A stretch of 64,000 nt of DNA from Gemmata sp. (GTDB lineage Bacteria; Planctomycetota; Planctomycetia; Gemmatales; Gemmataceae). The stretch lies in contig JANWYJ010000080.1 in assembly GCA_025055115.1 (NCBI GenBank), positions 1 to 64,000 of the forward strand, written 5' to 3'. Both the position numbers and the translations under genes were made by a program. Positions 54,000 to 62,783 of the stretch are shown here, piece after piece; positions within the stretch are counted from its first letter, which is position 1, and every line of letters begins with the position of its first letter. Under the pieces are notes generated by a model, which had not been told where the DNA came from, searched no databases, and was given only the letters and a program-made list of their open reading frames with translations.

Positions 54000-55862
54000 A
54001 TGTTCGGCGGTCGTCGCGGACTGTTTCTGTGTGCGTGTTTTGTCATCATCTGGCTCGGGTTGTTCACCGACCACCACCCGTTGGCGGCCCAACCGCCGCA
54101 ACGTGGCTGGGGCCGCGACCGCGAGTTCTTCCCCACCGACCCGGCAACCGGGCGTCACAAAATTTGGCGCGAAACCGTCAATCCTGATGAAGTGCGGGAA
54201 TTCTTGGCGCAAATGGGTTCCCACCCTTCCGCCACCGACGACGCCTTCATGAACTTGCTCAAGCGGATGGTGAAGGAAAAAAATCCCAACGCAACCGATG
54301 CCGAAATCGAAGCCGCCGCGCAACGACTTCTGAGCGACAAAGCTTTCCGCGACCGGCTCACCGATCTGATCCAAAAATACAAAAACCAGCCCCTCCCGCC
54401 AGGCCCAGGTGGCCGTGTGCCGCAGCAACCCAGCGCAGAAGAAGTCGCGAAGTTGTTACAGTCTCTGCGGTCCAACGGCCAAGTCCCCGGTGATCCTTTC
54501 AAACTCCCACCGTCGCCAAAGCTACCCCCCACATCGGCCCCCCCCTCGGAGCCTAAGAATCCGCCATTCGATCCGGGTCAGCTGCCTGGTGGAACACCAA
54601 AAACGCCGCCACCGTTCAGCCCCCTACCAATCGACCCGAAAACGGGCCAACCGTTCAATCCCCGCACGGGGGAAGTGTTGGAGCCGCATGAATTACGTCC
54701 CTTTAACCCGAAAAACCCCCACTTCGACCCCCGGCGTTTCCCTGCTATCGATCCCAAGAATCCACCCGAATTTGATAAAAAAACGGGCTTCCCCATCGAC
54801 CCCAAAACCGGCAAACTCTTCGATCCGCGCACCGGGCAGGAAATCGACCCCGACAATCCGCCCCCCATCGAACCAGTGCCCGCCCCACCACCAAGTATTG
54901 AGCCGAAGATTCCTACCGAGCCGAAGATTCCCTCGGAGCCGCTACCCACTAAACCACAACCCAAACCACAACCCGCGGTCCCTCCCCCAGGGGTCGATGA
55001 ACCGCCGGCCAACGATATCCGCCGCTTCGACCCCGACCAACCTTTGGGACCTGTTGAGGAATCTCCCGAAAAAATCGCCAAAACCCGGGCTTTAGAAGCC
55101 GCTACAGCACTCTGGGAACGCAACGTCGGGCCGATTGATGAATCGCCCGCGGTCAAACGGGCCTTACAGGAGTTGGTCAACGACAACGACGTGATGAATT
55201 CCCTCTTCGATGAGAAGGGAAACTCGTTCTTTGATAGCCTCAAAGGCGATAGCGACAAAGATTGGGCCGATTGGTTCCGCTTCGACGACGGCTGGGAGTG
55301 GCCAGACTTTAACTTCGGCTGGCGATGGGGCACTATCGATTGGGGCTTGGGTTCCGGCCGTGGCCGCGATCACACCCTAAACCTCGATGGTGCTTCCGCG
55401 TCATCGCGCTCATCGTCAGCGTGGGATAGCCTTGGTACCGTCCACATCGGCACCCTGAAGGTGCCCATGCTGTTGGTGCTGATCATCGTGGCGGTTATCA
55501 TCGCCATCGTGCTGTGGCGCAAATGGGACGCCCTGCGACCCTGGCGCCGGCATGACGGGCGAGCTGTGGCCGAGAGCGGCTGGCCCCTTGATCCGCGCAC
55601 GATCAATTCCCGCGAGGATGTCGTGAAAGCCTTCGAGTATCTGAGTGTTCTGTTGTGTGGCCACGACGCAAAAACATGGACCCACTCGACGATCGCCGAT
55701 GCTCTTGTATCGCTTGCGCGAACCCATGTGGAAACGGCGATCAAGTTGGCCCGGTTGTATGAGTTGGCCCGCTATACCCCGCTCGATGAACCGCTGACGC
55801 GAGTGGAGGTACTCGAAGCACGGCGGTTGGTATGCGAACTGGCGGGGGTTGACGAAGTATGA
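54000..55862 (+). CDS. DUF4129-domain membrane protein with Pro-rich repeats
   Basis: 620 residues with a signal peptide/anchor (LFLCACFVIIWLGLF). A long region (about 170-380) is rich in Pro, Asp and Lys and contains repeats such as IDPKTGQPFNPRTGEVLEP and IDPKTGKLFDPRTGQEIDP. A later membrane helix (KVPMLLVLIIVAVIIAIVLW) precedes a DUF4129-like C-terminal domain (HVETAIKLARLYELARYTP with following LEARRLVCELAG), typical of proteins in transglutaminase/MoxR clusters. ATG 54000 follows GAGGAGG by 8 nt; the frame to 53844 is not used. First gene of a co-oriented six-gene cluster. Confidence 0.85.
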   Translation: MFGGRRGLFLCACFVIIWLGLFTDHHPLAAQPPQRGWGRDREFFPTDPATGRHKIWRETVNPDEVREFLAQMGSHPSATDDAFMNLLKRMVKEKNPNATDAEIEAAAQRLLSDKAFRDRLTDLIQKYKNQPLPPGPGGRVPQQPSAEEVAKLLQSLRSNGQVPGDPFKLPPSPKLPPTSAPPSEPKNPPFDPGQLPGGTPKTPPPFSPLPIDPKTGQPFNPRTGEVLEPHELRPFNPKNPHFDPRRFPAIDPKNPPEFDKKTGFPIDPKTGKLFDPRTGQEIDPDNPPPIEPVPAPPPSIEPKIPTEPKIPSEPLPTKPQPKPQPAVPPPGVDEPPANDIRRFDPDQPLGPVEESPEKIAKTRALEAATALWERNVGPIDESPAVKRALQELVNDNDVMNSLFDEKGNSFFDSLKGDSDKDWADWFRFDDGWEWPDFNFGWRWGTIDWGLGSGRGRDHTLNLDGASASSRSSSAWDSLGTVHIGTLKVPMLLVLIIVAVIIAIVLWRKWDALRPWRRHDGRAVAESGWPLDPRTINSREDVVKAFEYLSVLLCGHDAKTWTHSTIADALVSLARTHVETAIKLARLYELARYTPLDEPLTRVEVLEARRLVCELAGVDEV

Positions 55863-57427
55863 AATCGCGACCGTGGGGACTGACCGTTCATGGACTCGGA
55901 ATCATCGTCATTCTCACCAGTGTCGTGATCATTCCGGCCCTGAACGCCGATGAGCGACGGCCCCAAGCCCACAAACCGCAGTTGTTGATTCCCGGAGGGG
56001 GAACGGAACTTTTCCGCGCCCTTCTCGACAAAGCCGGGATCAAACCGGTCACGCTTCAGGACATTCGCACCCGCCCCTGGGCCGAAGATGATCTGATCGT
56101 GATCACCTTGGGGAATCCACAACATCAGGTTTTCAACGCCGAGCCTCTGATTTGGGCACGCCTGACCATTGAGGCCAATGGCGCAGCCCTCATCGCTTCG
56201 GACGATCGTTTCAGCGTCTACTCCGCGGTGCAGCCGGGGGGGTTCAATCCCGTCACGAACTTCACGGGCATTCCGGTACGCGCGCATCACCGGGATTGCT
56301 TTCAAGGCGACGAAGATTGCCCCTGGGTGGTCCCTTACTCACCCGCCCAATGGCCTCAACCCATCGACAATCCCGGTCCGGTGTGGGGATTATTCCGTGG
56401 GCTGAACAAACTGGCCACCAACCAGCCCACCTACCTCGAAGAACCCCAGCAATACCGCGGTGAATACCAATATCCCCTGGCCCGCCTCCCACGCTCGGCG
56501 CGCACGGATTGGGCCGCACGATTCATCCCGCCCCCGCTTTTTGCCATCGGTGGCGATGGTCCGCAGCAAGCCAACGGCCGCCCGGGCTATGCCTTCCTGG
56601 CGGTCGCCGATGCCAGCTTGTACATCAACCAAATGTTGATGGAACGAGAAACGGATAATCTCGAATTGGCTCTACGCACCATCGAATATCTGCAAGGACC
56701 GCAAAAGCATCGCAAACGCTGTCTGTTTTTTGAAAATGGTCGCGTGATGGAGAATTTCGATGGTCTGAAACAGGCTTTGGCTCGGCCGCCCCAGAAGGTT
56801 CCGCCACAAGCCATGCCCGACCTGGGTACATTTTTGAGCAAAAACCAAGAAAAGTTAGTGGACTTGGGGGAAGAATTGATTGATCGGTTGGAAAGCCAGG
56901 ATGCACTTCAGAAACTGTTGTTGGGTCCTGAAGGTTCGGAACGGCAAGCCCGCCGCTTCGCGCGATGGATGGAGTGGCTGGCAGCAACAGCGGCCATCAT
57001 GATAGCCGTTTTTTTACTCGGGCGTACTTTCAGTAGTCGTCATCCCCTCGATGCTCCGCCAGCCCCTTCCACCGGAGCCGGAGCGGCTCCCACCGGCCCG
57101 CCGGGGGTGTTCGAGCGGCGGCAACGCGAATTGCTCGCCAACAACAACCTTTATGAGCCGGTCCACCAGTTGATGCGTGATTTCTTCATTTCTGCCGGCG
57201 CCCGGCCCGACCCGGAAGGTCGTCCGCCATCCGTGGAGATCGCTGCGACAGTTCGCAAACCCGATTCGCTCCGGTGCGCCATCCGCGACATGTGGCGGAT
57301 CGCCTTTGGCCCGCCTATTGCCATCAGCCCGCAACGCTGGCACGAACTCGAACCCTATTTCCGACGGCTGCGCCAAGCTCACGCCGATGGTCTGTGGCGT
57401 TTCTTGCCTACAACCCAGGCCACCTAG
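55859..57427 (+). CDS. DUF4350-like membrane protein
   Basis: 522 residues. ATG 55859 overlaps the TGA of the preceding gene (ATGA). N-terminal helix (VHGLGIIVILTSVVIIPAL), a soluble region carrying a GATase/DUF4350-like fold (LIPGGGTELFRALLDKAGIKPVTLQ, DDLIVITLGNP, GAALIASDDRFSVYSAVQPGG), a membrane helix near residue 385 (MEWLAATAAIMIAVFLLG) and a C-terminal helical domain resembling the DUF4129 type (VHQLMRDFFISAGARP). Such proteins accompany MoxR and DUF58 genes and are thought to act in cell envelope assembly. The domain name is a match by arrangement and short motifs. Confidence 0.8.
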   Translation: MKSRPWGLTVHGLGIIVILTSVVIIPALNADERRPQAHKPQLLIPGGGTELFRALLDKAGIKPVTLQDIRTRPWAEDDLIVITLGNPQHQVFNAEPLIWARLTIEANGAALIASDDRFSVYSAVQPGGFNPVTNFTGIPVRAHHRDCFQGDEDCPWVVPYSPAQWPQPIDNPGPVWGLFRGLNKLATNQPTYLEEPQQYRGEYQYPLARLPRSARTDWAARFIPPPLFAIGGDGPQQANGRPGYAFLAVADASLYINQMLMERETDNLELALRTIEYLQGPQKHRKRCLFFENGRVMENFDGLKQALARPPQKVPPQAMPDLGTFLSKNQEKLVDLGEELIDRLESQDALQKLLLGPEGSERQARRFARWMEWLAATAAIMIAVFLLGRTFSSRHPLDAPPAPSTGAGAAPTGPPGVFERRQRELLANNNLYEPVHQLMRDFFISAGARPDPEGRPPSVEIAATVRKPDSLRCAIRDMWRIAFGPPIAISPQRWHELEPYFRRLRQAHADGLWRFLPTTQAT

Positions 57428-57510
57428 GCCCAGAAGGTCAATAACCCTCAAGCCATGACGACACTATCGATGATTTCTCTGCACACGGCCCATCGCGACG
57501 GGAGTCGGGC

Positions 57511-58521
57511 ATGACGTTAGCTTCAACATCCACCCCCGGCCTGCCGGCACCACCCAGTGATCTGCGCGCCGCGGCTCACGAATTGGCGCAACAGGCCAGA
57601 CAACTTTGCCACAAAGTCACAGCAGAAGTGGCCCGGGTCGTGGTCGGTGCCGAGGAAGTCACCAAGCAGCTGCTGATCGCTCTGCTGGCCGGCGGCCACG
57701 TCTTACTTGAGGGTGTGCCGGGCGTGGCGAAAACGACGCTCTCGAAAGTGTTCTCCCGTCTGCTGGGCTGCCAATACCAACGGGTGCAGTTCACCCCCGA
57801 TTTGCTTCCTTCCGACGTCACCGGGACATCCATTTTCGACCGCAACGTGAATGATTTTGTCCTCCGCAAAGGCCCCATCTTCACACAAGTGTTGTTGGCG
57901 GATGAAATCAACCGTGCCCCCGCCAAAACGCAAGCAGCCCTTCTGGAAGCGATGCAAGAATACCAGGTGACGGTCGATGGTATTTCGCTGCCGTTGCAGT
58001 TGCCCTTTCTCGTCTTGGCCACTCAGAACCCCGTGGAGCAGGAGGGCGTTTACCGCCTTCCGGAAGCGCAGCTGGACCGCTTCTTATTGCGTGTGGAAAT
58101 GGGTTATCCGGGCTTCCAGCATGAGGTCAATTTGCTGAAATTGCACAGTCAGCCTGTGGCCGAAGTGCAACCGATGTTCAACCCGGAGATGATCTTGGAT
58201 TTGCAGCGGAAGCTGCCCGCGGTGTATGGAGCGGAATCGTTGTATGAGTACATTTGCCAGCTGGCCGCGGAGAGTCGGCGTCACCCCGATGTATCCCTCG
58301 GGGCCAGCCCGCGTGCCGCACTCAACTTGCTACGCTGTGCCCGGGCACGCGCCGCCCTGGACGGGCGGCATTACTTCACGCACGAAGACGTGCAAGCCGT
58401 CGCCCTAGGGGTGTTAGGGCATCGCTTGATTCTTCGACCCGAAGCCGAAATCGAAGGTAAACAGGTCGCGGATGTCGTCCGCGAAATTCTGGACGCTGTT
58501 CCTGTACTCGAAACCGTCTAG
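57511..58521 (+). CDS. MoxR-family AAA+ ATPase
   Basis: 336 residues. Walker A GVPGVAKTTLSKVF (with the MoxR-type G-V-A-K-T), the pore-loop-like FTPDLLPSDVTGTSIFDR, Walker B VLLADEINRAPAKTQAALLEAMQE and sensor 1 FLVLATQNPVEQEGVYRLPEAQLDRF are canonical. MoxR ATPases are chaperones that insert metal or activate VWA-domain partners; the DUF58 gene directly downstream is the normal partner. ATG 57511 follows GGGAG by 8 nt, 83 bp after the preceding gene. Confidence 0.95.
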   Translation: MTLASTSTPGLPAPPSDLRAAAHELAQQARQLCHKVTAEVARVVVGAEEVTKQLLIALLAGGHVLLEGVPGVAKTTLSKVFSRLLGCQYQRVQFTPDLLPSDVTGTSIFDRNVNDFVLRKGPIFTQVLLADEINRAPAKTQAALLEAMQEYQVTVDGISLPLQLPFLVLATQNPVEQEGVYRLPEAQLDRFLLRVEMGYPGFQHEVNLLKLHSQPVAEVQPMFNPEMILDLQRKLPAVYGAESLYEYICQLAAESRRHPDVSLGASPRAALNLLRCARARAALDGRHYFTHEDVQAVALGVLGHRLILRPEAEIEGKQVADVVREILDAVPVLETV

Positions 58522-58624
58522 CTCGCACTCATGCCGCACTTCCGGCAGCGACCGGAAGAACAAAGGTCACTGACTGCTTCTCCGCGGCGGCGGTGGGACG
58601 ATCCGCTGCGGCCGCCTTGTGGAA

Positions 58625-60694
58625 ATGCCTATGCTCACTTCGCGTGGTTGGTGGTTTCTCATCATCGTTCTTTTTATCTTTGCCCTGGGGGCGTTCGTCG
58701 TGGCCAATTACACCACGCTCCCGGCGATTTTGGCGCTGACGCTTTTGCTATGGTTCCTCGGCGAATGGATTGTCTTCAACTTCTCCGTGCACGGAGCTGT
58801 GGCCCATTTGCGCGCCGAACGCTGGGTTCTCCAAGGTGGGCGTACCACCCCGATATTATGGGCCAATGTTCCGTTTCAGGTTCAACTCCGCGTTTTTCAC
58901 CGGGGGCGGTTCACGATCCGGTATGCGTTGATGGAAGATCGCTTCCCCGCGGCCACTGACTTGCTGGAGGGCCGCACGGACACGACCGCGACTATCCGGC
59001 GCGGCGAGGCGGTGGAAATTCTTTACACGGCCCGCTGCCCTGCCCCGGGCGTTGTGCGCTTTGAAGGAGTTCGCGTCCGAGTCGCCGACGTGCAGGGTTT
59101 TTTCTACCGCCGGGTCTTTCTGCGGGATCCGGTCGAATTTCTCATTCTCCCCCCGTTGGTCGATGAGGAAGGCAATCAACGCGCTGATAAGCGGTTCAAC
59201 GTCCTTCCCCCCCCGGGGATTCACCGGCTGCGTCGCCCTGGCGCCGGTGATGAACTGCATGATCTGCGGGATTATCAGCCGGGTGATCCTCCCAAAATGA
59301 TCGCCTGGAAAGCCTCCGCGCGCAAGGACAAGCTCATTACCAAAGAATATGAAAGTGACGTTCCCGTACGCTGCACGCTTTTTCTCGATACCTCCGAGGG
59401 CGTACGCCTCGGACCGACCGGCAACACTCTGCTCACGCGCCTGGCGGGCATCAGTGCCGTTATCGCGCAGGCCGCTGCGGCCAACCGCGACCTGGTCGGT
59501 TTGACCACCTTTGATGATCGCTCAGCGCAGGTCCTGCGCCCGGCCCGCACGCAAACACACATGATCAACGTCCTGCGTACCTTAGCGGAGGTCGCGGCGT
59601 TACAACCCAGCATGCGGGGAGTGCCCATCGAAACAATGATGCGTCGCGCCTACCCACTGGCGCATGAACTGTATCCCGAGTTGATGACGAAAAAAATCAA
59701 TACCCTGCCGCTGAGCCGGCTGTGGCAACCGCTGTTGGATCGCTGGTGGGGCTGGATCGTCTTATTCATCCTCGTGGCCCCGCCGGCCTTGGCGGCATAC
59801 AAGCTAGCCAATATCCTGGGCGGCCCCCCCTTGCCCGGGCCGCTGCAGAAAATCTACCAAACGTGGATGGCGGCAACCTTCGATTTCGCGGTCCGTGTCA
59901 CACCCAAAGTCTATTGGGTCCTTCGTATCGCTCTGGCCTTGGTCATCTGGTTTGTGGTGCTCTGTTTACCGTCGGTGTTGGCTGCAGGGCTTTGGTTGCT
60001 GTATGGTATTCGTGGCTGGTTTGGGCAACGCGCGGCAGAATTGCGCCAGCGCAAGCAGCTTGCGGCGCTACTTTCTCTGCAAGACGGTGCGGGTCCCGAT
60101 GCCATTGAACGCTACATCCACGACGATAACGCCCTGGCCCGCCGTATCAGCGCGTTTCTGGAGCACCACCGGCTCCGTTGCCCCGTGCCGATGTACGATG
60201 ACGACGGCCGCTATCGCTACCGTTGCGCAGAGAAAGCCCACGTGTTGGCCTATCAACTGATTCGCGCAGTCGGTGTGGCCCGCGACAACGAACTGTATGT
60301 TATCTTGGCCGATCTTGCTGAACTGGGCGACGATCTCGAACCTCTGGTACGGGCCTGCCGCGTGGCTCGGGCACGGCGGCATCATGTGATGGTGATTGTG
60401 CCCTGGCCGGCTGATATTCCCATCGCCAACGCGCCGCTATCACCAGTGCCTGAATCGGCCTCTCCCAGCGGCCGGCGGAAAGCGGGCGAGCAGTGGCCTG
60501 CCAGCAAGCGTCAGCGCCGCATCGCCCAGATTGTTCAGGACACCCTGACTCGTCAGTATCACGAAGCATTCCGCGCGATGCGGCGAGCCTTGTCGCAGGT
60601 GGGGGCCAGTGTCTTCCGCGTCAACGATGGCGACCCTGTTCGGTTGGTGTTGGATCACCTCGACCGGCTTCGGGGCATGAGGAGTCGACGATGA
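58625..60694 (+). CDS. DUF58 protein with membrane insertion in its VWA region
   Basis: About 689 residues. N-terminal two membrane helices (WWFLIIVLFIFALGAFVV, LPAILALTLLLWFLG), then the DUF58 signature LHDLRDYQPGDPPKMIAWKASARKDKLITKEYES (near 212-245) and the start of a VWA fold with LFLDTSEGV (the second Ser of the DxSxS metal site is Gly). About 200 residues follow that contain two more membrane helices (WGWIVLFILVAPPALAAY and WVLRIALALVIWFVVLCL), before the VWA-like end (ELYVILADLAELGDDL, RHHVMVIVPWP). DUF58 proteins partner MoxR. The start could also be 58619 or 58631. Its stop overlaps the next ATG. Confidence 0.9.
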   Translation: MPMLTSRGWWFLIIVLFIFALGAFVVANYTTLPAILALTLLLWFLGEWIVFNFSVHGAVAHLRAERWVLQGGRTTPILWANVPFQVQLRVFHRGRFTIRYALMEDRFPAATDLLEGRTDTTATIRRGEAVEILYTARCPAPGVVRFEGVRVRVADVQGFFYRRVFLRDPVEFLILPPLVDEEGNQRADKRFNVLPPPGIHRLRRPGAGDELHDLRDYQPGDPPKMIAWKASARKDKLITKEYESDVPVRCTLFLDTSEGVRLGPTGNTLLTRLAGISAVIAQAAAANRDLVGLTTFDDRSAQVLRPARTQTHMINVLRTLAEVAALQPSMRGVPIETMMRRAYPLAHELYPELMTKKINTLPLSRLWQPLLDRWWGWIVLFILVAPPALAAYKLANILGGPPLPGPLQKIYQTWMAATFDFAVRVTPKVYWVLRIALALVIWFVVLCLPSVLAAGLWLLYGIRGWFGQRAAELRQRKQLAALLSLQDGAGPDAIERYIHDDNALARRISAFLEHHRLRCPVPMYDDDGRYRYRCAEKAHVLAYQLIRAVGVARDNELYVILADLAELGDDLEPLVRACRVARARRHHVMVIVPWPADIPIANAPLSPVPESASPSGRRKAGEQWPASKRQRRIAQIVQDTLTRQYHEAFRAMRRALSQVGASVFRVNDGDPVRLVLDHLDRLRGMRSRR

Positions 60695-61716
60695 CAACCG
60701 CGCCAGAGGATAGTCTGGAATTCGAAGAGAAATCCAGCCAGCATCGCTTGTCACAACGGCAGGTGGTGGAACATCTTCTTCAGGATGAGCGCATCCGCCC
60801 TTATACGTTCGCGGCCATTGGGTCGCTGGCCATGACGGCCCTCGTCCTTTACCTCAGTGGCAGCGAGATCGGGGCGGCCCTCGTGATGCTCCTCGGTAGC
60901 GCCTCCATCCTACTCCGCTGGACAGCCGGACCCATCGTCGTGCTGTTGCTGCTTCTGTACTTCACCGTGTTCCCTTTTGGGTATTTGGAACTTGGTTACA
61001 ACAACCCGCTGCAAGTTCGGGAAACGCATTTTCGTATCTCCGACATGATTCTGGTCATGGCGGCTTTGGTGTATTTTGCCACAGTTTATCGCCTCTTCGG
61101 ACTCATTCATCAATCCGTCCCGTTGGAAAATACTCCGCGTAGACAGGCTGTACCACCGCGGCGGCCGAGTTCTCACATTGGGGCGAATGAGGTCACGCAG
61201 TTGGTGGTTGCTTCGGCTGTGTTGGTCGTGCTTGGTCAGGTGGCTTGGTGGCTGCTGAATGCTTTCGACTTCACGCCCACCGAGGCCGGTTTTCCTCTGC
61301 AGTGGGCCGATCGGGAATCGTTTGCTCGTTACCGCAGTGGGCCTTTTCCTCCAGGAGAATTCAGTGCCGGGCAAAGTCGGTTTTTCCTCACGATGGGGGT
61401 ATTGTTTTTCGGCTATTTGTTCTTTCGGCTATTTTTTGGCTATTGGCGTTTGCGGGTGATGAGTCCGGCGGAGGGGGCATTGATGTTAGCCAACAGTAGT
61501 TGGGCCGAGTCGCATCGGGAGCGAGTTCGCATTGAGAAATGGCGCGTGTGGGGCCGCGAGCGTGCCAAGGCCCGCCGCCGCAAGGAGCAACAGCGCCTCC
61601 TCCAGGCCCAAGACGGTTCACCCGTCCGTGCCCGGCCAACAACCCAGGTAAGTTCTCGTCTTCCCAAGCCCACAAGCGACAAGACGTCTGTCAACCCTCC
61701 GAGGACCAAACCATGA
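60691..61716 (+). CDS. Multi-helix membrane protein of the MoxR cluster
   Basis: 341 residues. ATG 60691 overlaps the preceding TGA (ATGA) and its own TGA overlaps the next ATG. Membrane helices at about residues 43-60, 65-105, 115-140, 175-195 and 230-255, with a charged N-terminus and a basic C-terminal tail (ERVRIEKWRVWGRERAKARRRKEQQR). I do not recognise the family. It is bracketed by overlapping genes, so it is part of the envelope-associated complex of this cluster. Confidence 0.8.
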   Translation: MTTAPEDSLEFEEKSSQHRLSQRQVVEHLLQDERIRPYTFAAIGSLAMTALVLYLSGSEIGAALVMLLGSASILLRWTAGPIVVLLLLLYFTVFPFGYLELGYNNPLQVRETHFRISDMILVMAALVYFATVYRLFGLIHQSVPLENTPRRQAVPPRRPSSHIGANEVTQLVVASAVLVVLGQVAWWLLNAFDFTPTEAGFPLQWADRESFARYRSGPFPPGEFSAGQSRFFLTMGVLFFGYLFFRLFFGYWRLRVMSPAEGALMLANSSWAESHRERVRIEKWRVWGRERAKARRRKEQQRLLQAQDGSPVRARPTTQVSSRLPKPTSDKTSVNPPRTKP

Positions 61717-62048
61717 AGTTGGTATACTGGAGCCGTGAGTTAGCCGGTTGGGCCCTCATCGCCTGTGGATTGTGGTTTTTCTGGGAAGCCTATCTACTCG
61801 TGATGAACAAGCGGCTGTTTGCGGCCGCTCCCACCGTGTTCATCGCTTTCATCATCTTTCGCGGTGGGGTTCATTTTCTGAAGGTGGCTGTTGCGGCCCA
61901 AGCGGCCCGTTCGTTGGCGGAATCGTATGCCCAGCCGCCCACGCGCATGGCCAGTCGCATGGCGGGGAAATCATATGCCCCAACTCCCGTTCAAGCTGTG
62001 ATGCCAGGCCCACGGTCGCGGTCAATCGGTCAACCGACACAAAATTAA
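61713..62048 (+). CDS. Small membrane protein closing the MoxR cluster
   Basis: 111 residues. Starts ATG 61713, overlapping the previous stop. Two hydrophobic segments (AGWALIACGLWFFWEAYLLVM and AAPTVFIAFIIFRGGVHFLKVAVAA) followed by a basic, Pro-rich tail. No family recognised. The tight overlap supports translation; the position at the end of the cluster suggests a subunit or assembly factor of the same membrane system. Confidence 0.75.
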   Translation: MKLVYWSRELAGWALIACGLWFFWEAYLLVMNKRLFAAAPTVFIAFIIFRGGVHFLKVAVAAQAARSLAESYAQPPTRMASRMAGKSYAPTPVQAVMPGPRSRSIGQPTQN

Positions 62049-62080
62049 CATGCGCCCAGCGCTCAATTCATCCGAACACC

Positions 62081-62773
62081 ATGCCGCGAATTCCTAACAC
62101 CGTGCGTGCCATCTACTTCGATGCGGTGGGCACGCTGCTTTTTCCCGAACCGCCGGCCCCCGTGGTCTACGCGCAAACCGCGCAACGTCATGGGCTTGGT
62201 ATTTCCGCCGAAGATGTTCGTGGCCGGTTCTGGACAGCGTATCAGCTTGAAGAACACGCAGACCGCGCCAGCAATTGGCAGACCAACGAAGACCGCGAAC
62301 GTTTGCGTTGGTATCGGATTGTCACTCAAAGCCTTGCTGGGGTCGCCAACCCGGAGCAATGTTACCGTGAACTTTTTGATCACTTTGCTGCCCCTCATTC
62401 GTGGCGGTTGGCTCCCGGCGTTCTGGCTACCCTGACCCAACTGCAGAAGCGAGGGATCGAGTTGGGGTTGGGGTCGAATTACGATGACCGCTTGAGGAAG
62501 GTACTGTCAGGGTTTCCGGAGTTGGCGGGTTTGCACGATCGCGTGGTGATTAGCGCCGAAGTAGGTATCCGCAAACCGGGTCGCGGCTTCTTCGAGGAAG
62601 CCGCCCGACGGGCCTCTCGACACCCCCACGAACTTCTCTTTGTCGGGGATGATCGCTTGAACGATTACGAGGGAGCCGTGCAAGCCGGTTGGCATGCCAT
62701 TCTGTTCGATCCGCACAACCGCCATCCCGACGTGCCCCAACGGATCACTCAATTGACGCAACTCGTGGAGTGA
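62081..62773 (+). CDS. HAD-family hydrolase
   Basis: 230 residues. Motif I is YFDAVGTLLFPEP (nucleophile Asp, with the usual second Asp absent as in the haloacid-dehalogenase/REG-2 branch), motif II LGLGSNYDDRL, motif III Lys in EVGIRKPGRGFFEEA, and motif IV VGDDRLNDYEGAVQAGWHAILFD. A cap domain is indicated by residues 25-90. Phosphatase or dehalogenase activity cannot be told apart. ATG 62081 begins 32 bp after the MoxR cluster; it may be read through with it but need not be related. Convergent with the gene ending at 62784. Confidence 0.88.
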   Translation: MPRIPNTVRAIYFDAVGTLLFPEPPAPVVYAQTAQRHGLGISAEDVRGRFWTAYQLEEHADRASNWQTNEDRERLRWYRIVTQSLAGVANPEQCYRELFDHFAAPHSWRLAPGVLATLTQLQKRGIELGLGSNYDDRLRKVLSGFPELAGLHDRVVISAEVGIRKPGRGFFEEAARRASRHPHELLFVGDDRLNDYEGAVQAGWHAILFDPHNRHPDVPQRITQLTQLVE

Positions 62774-62783
62774 AAGGGAAAAA

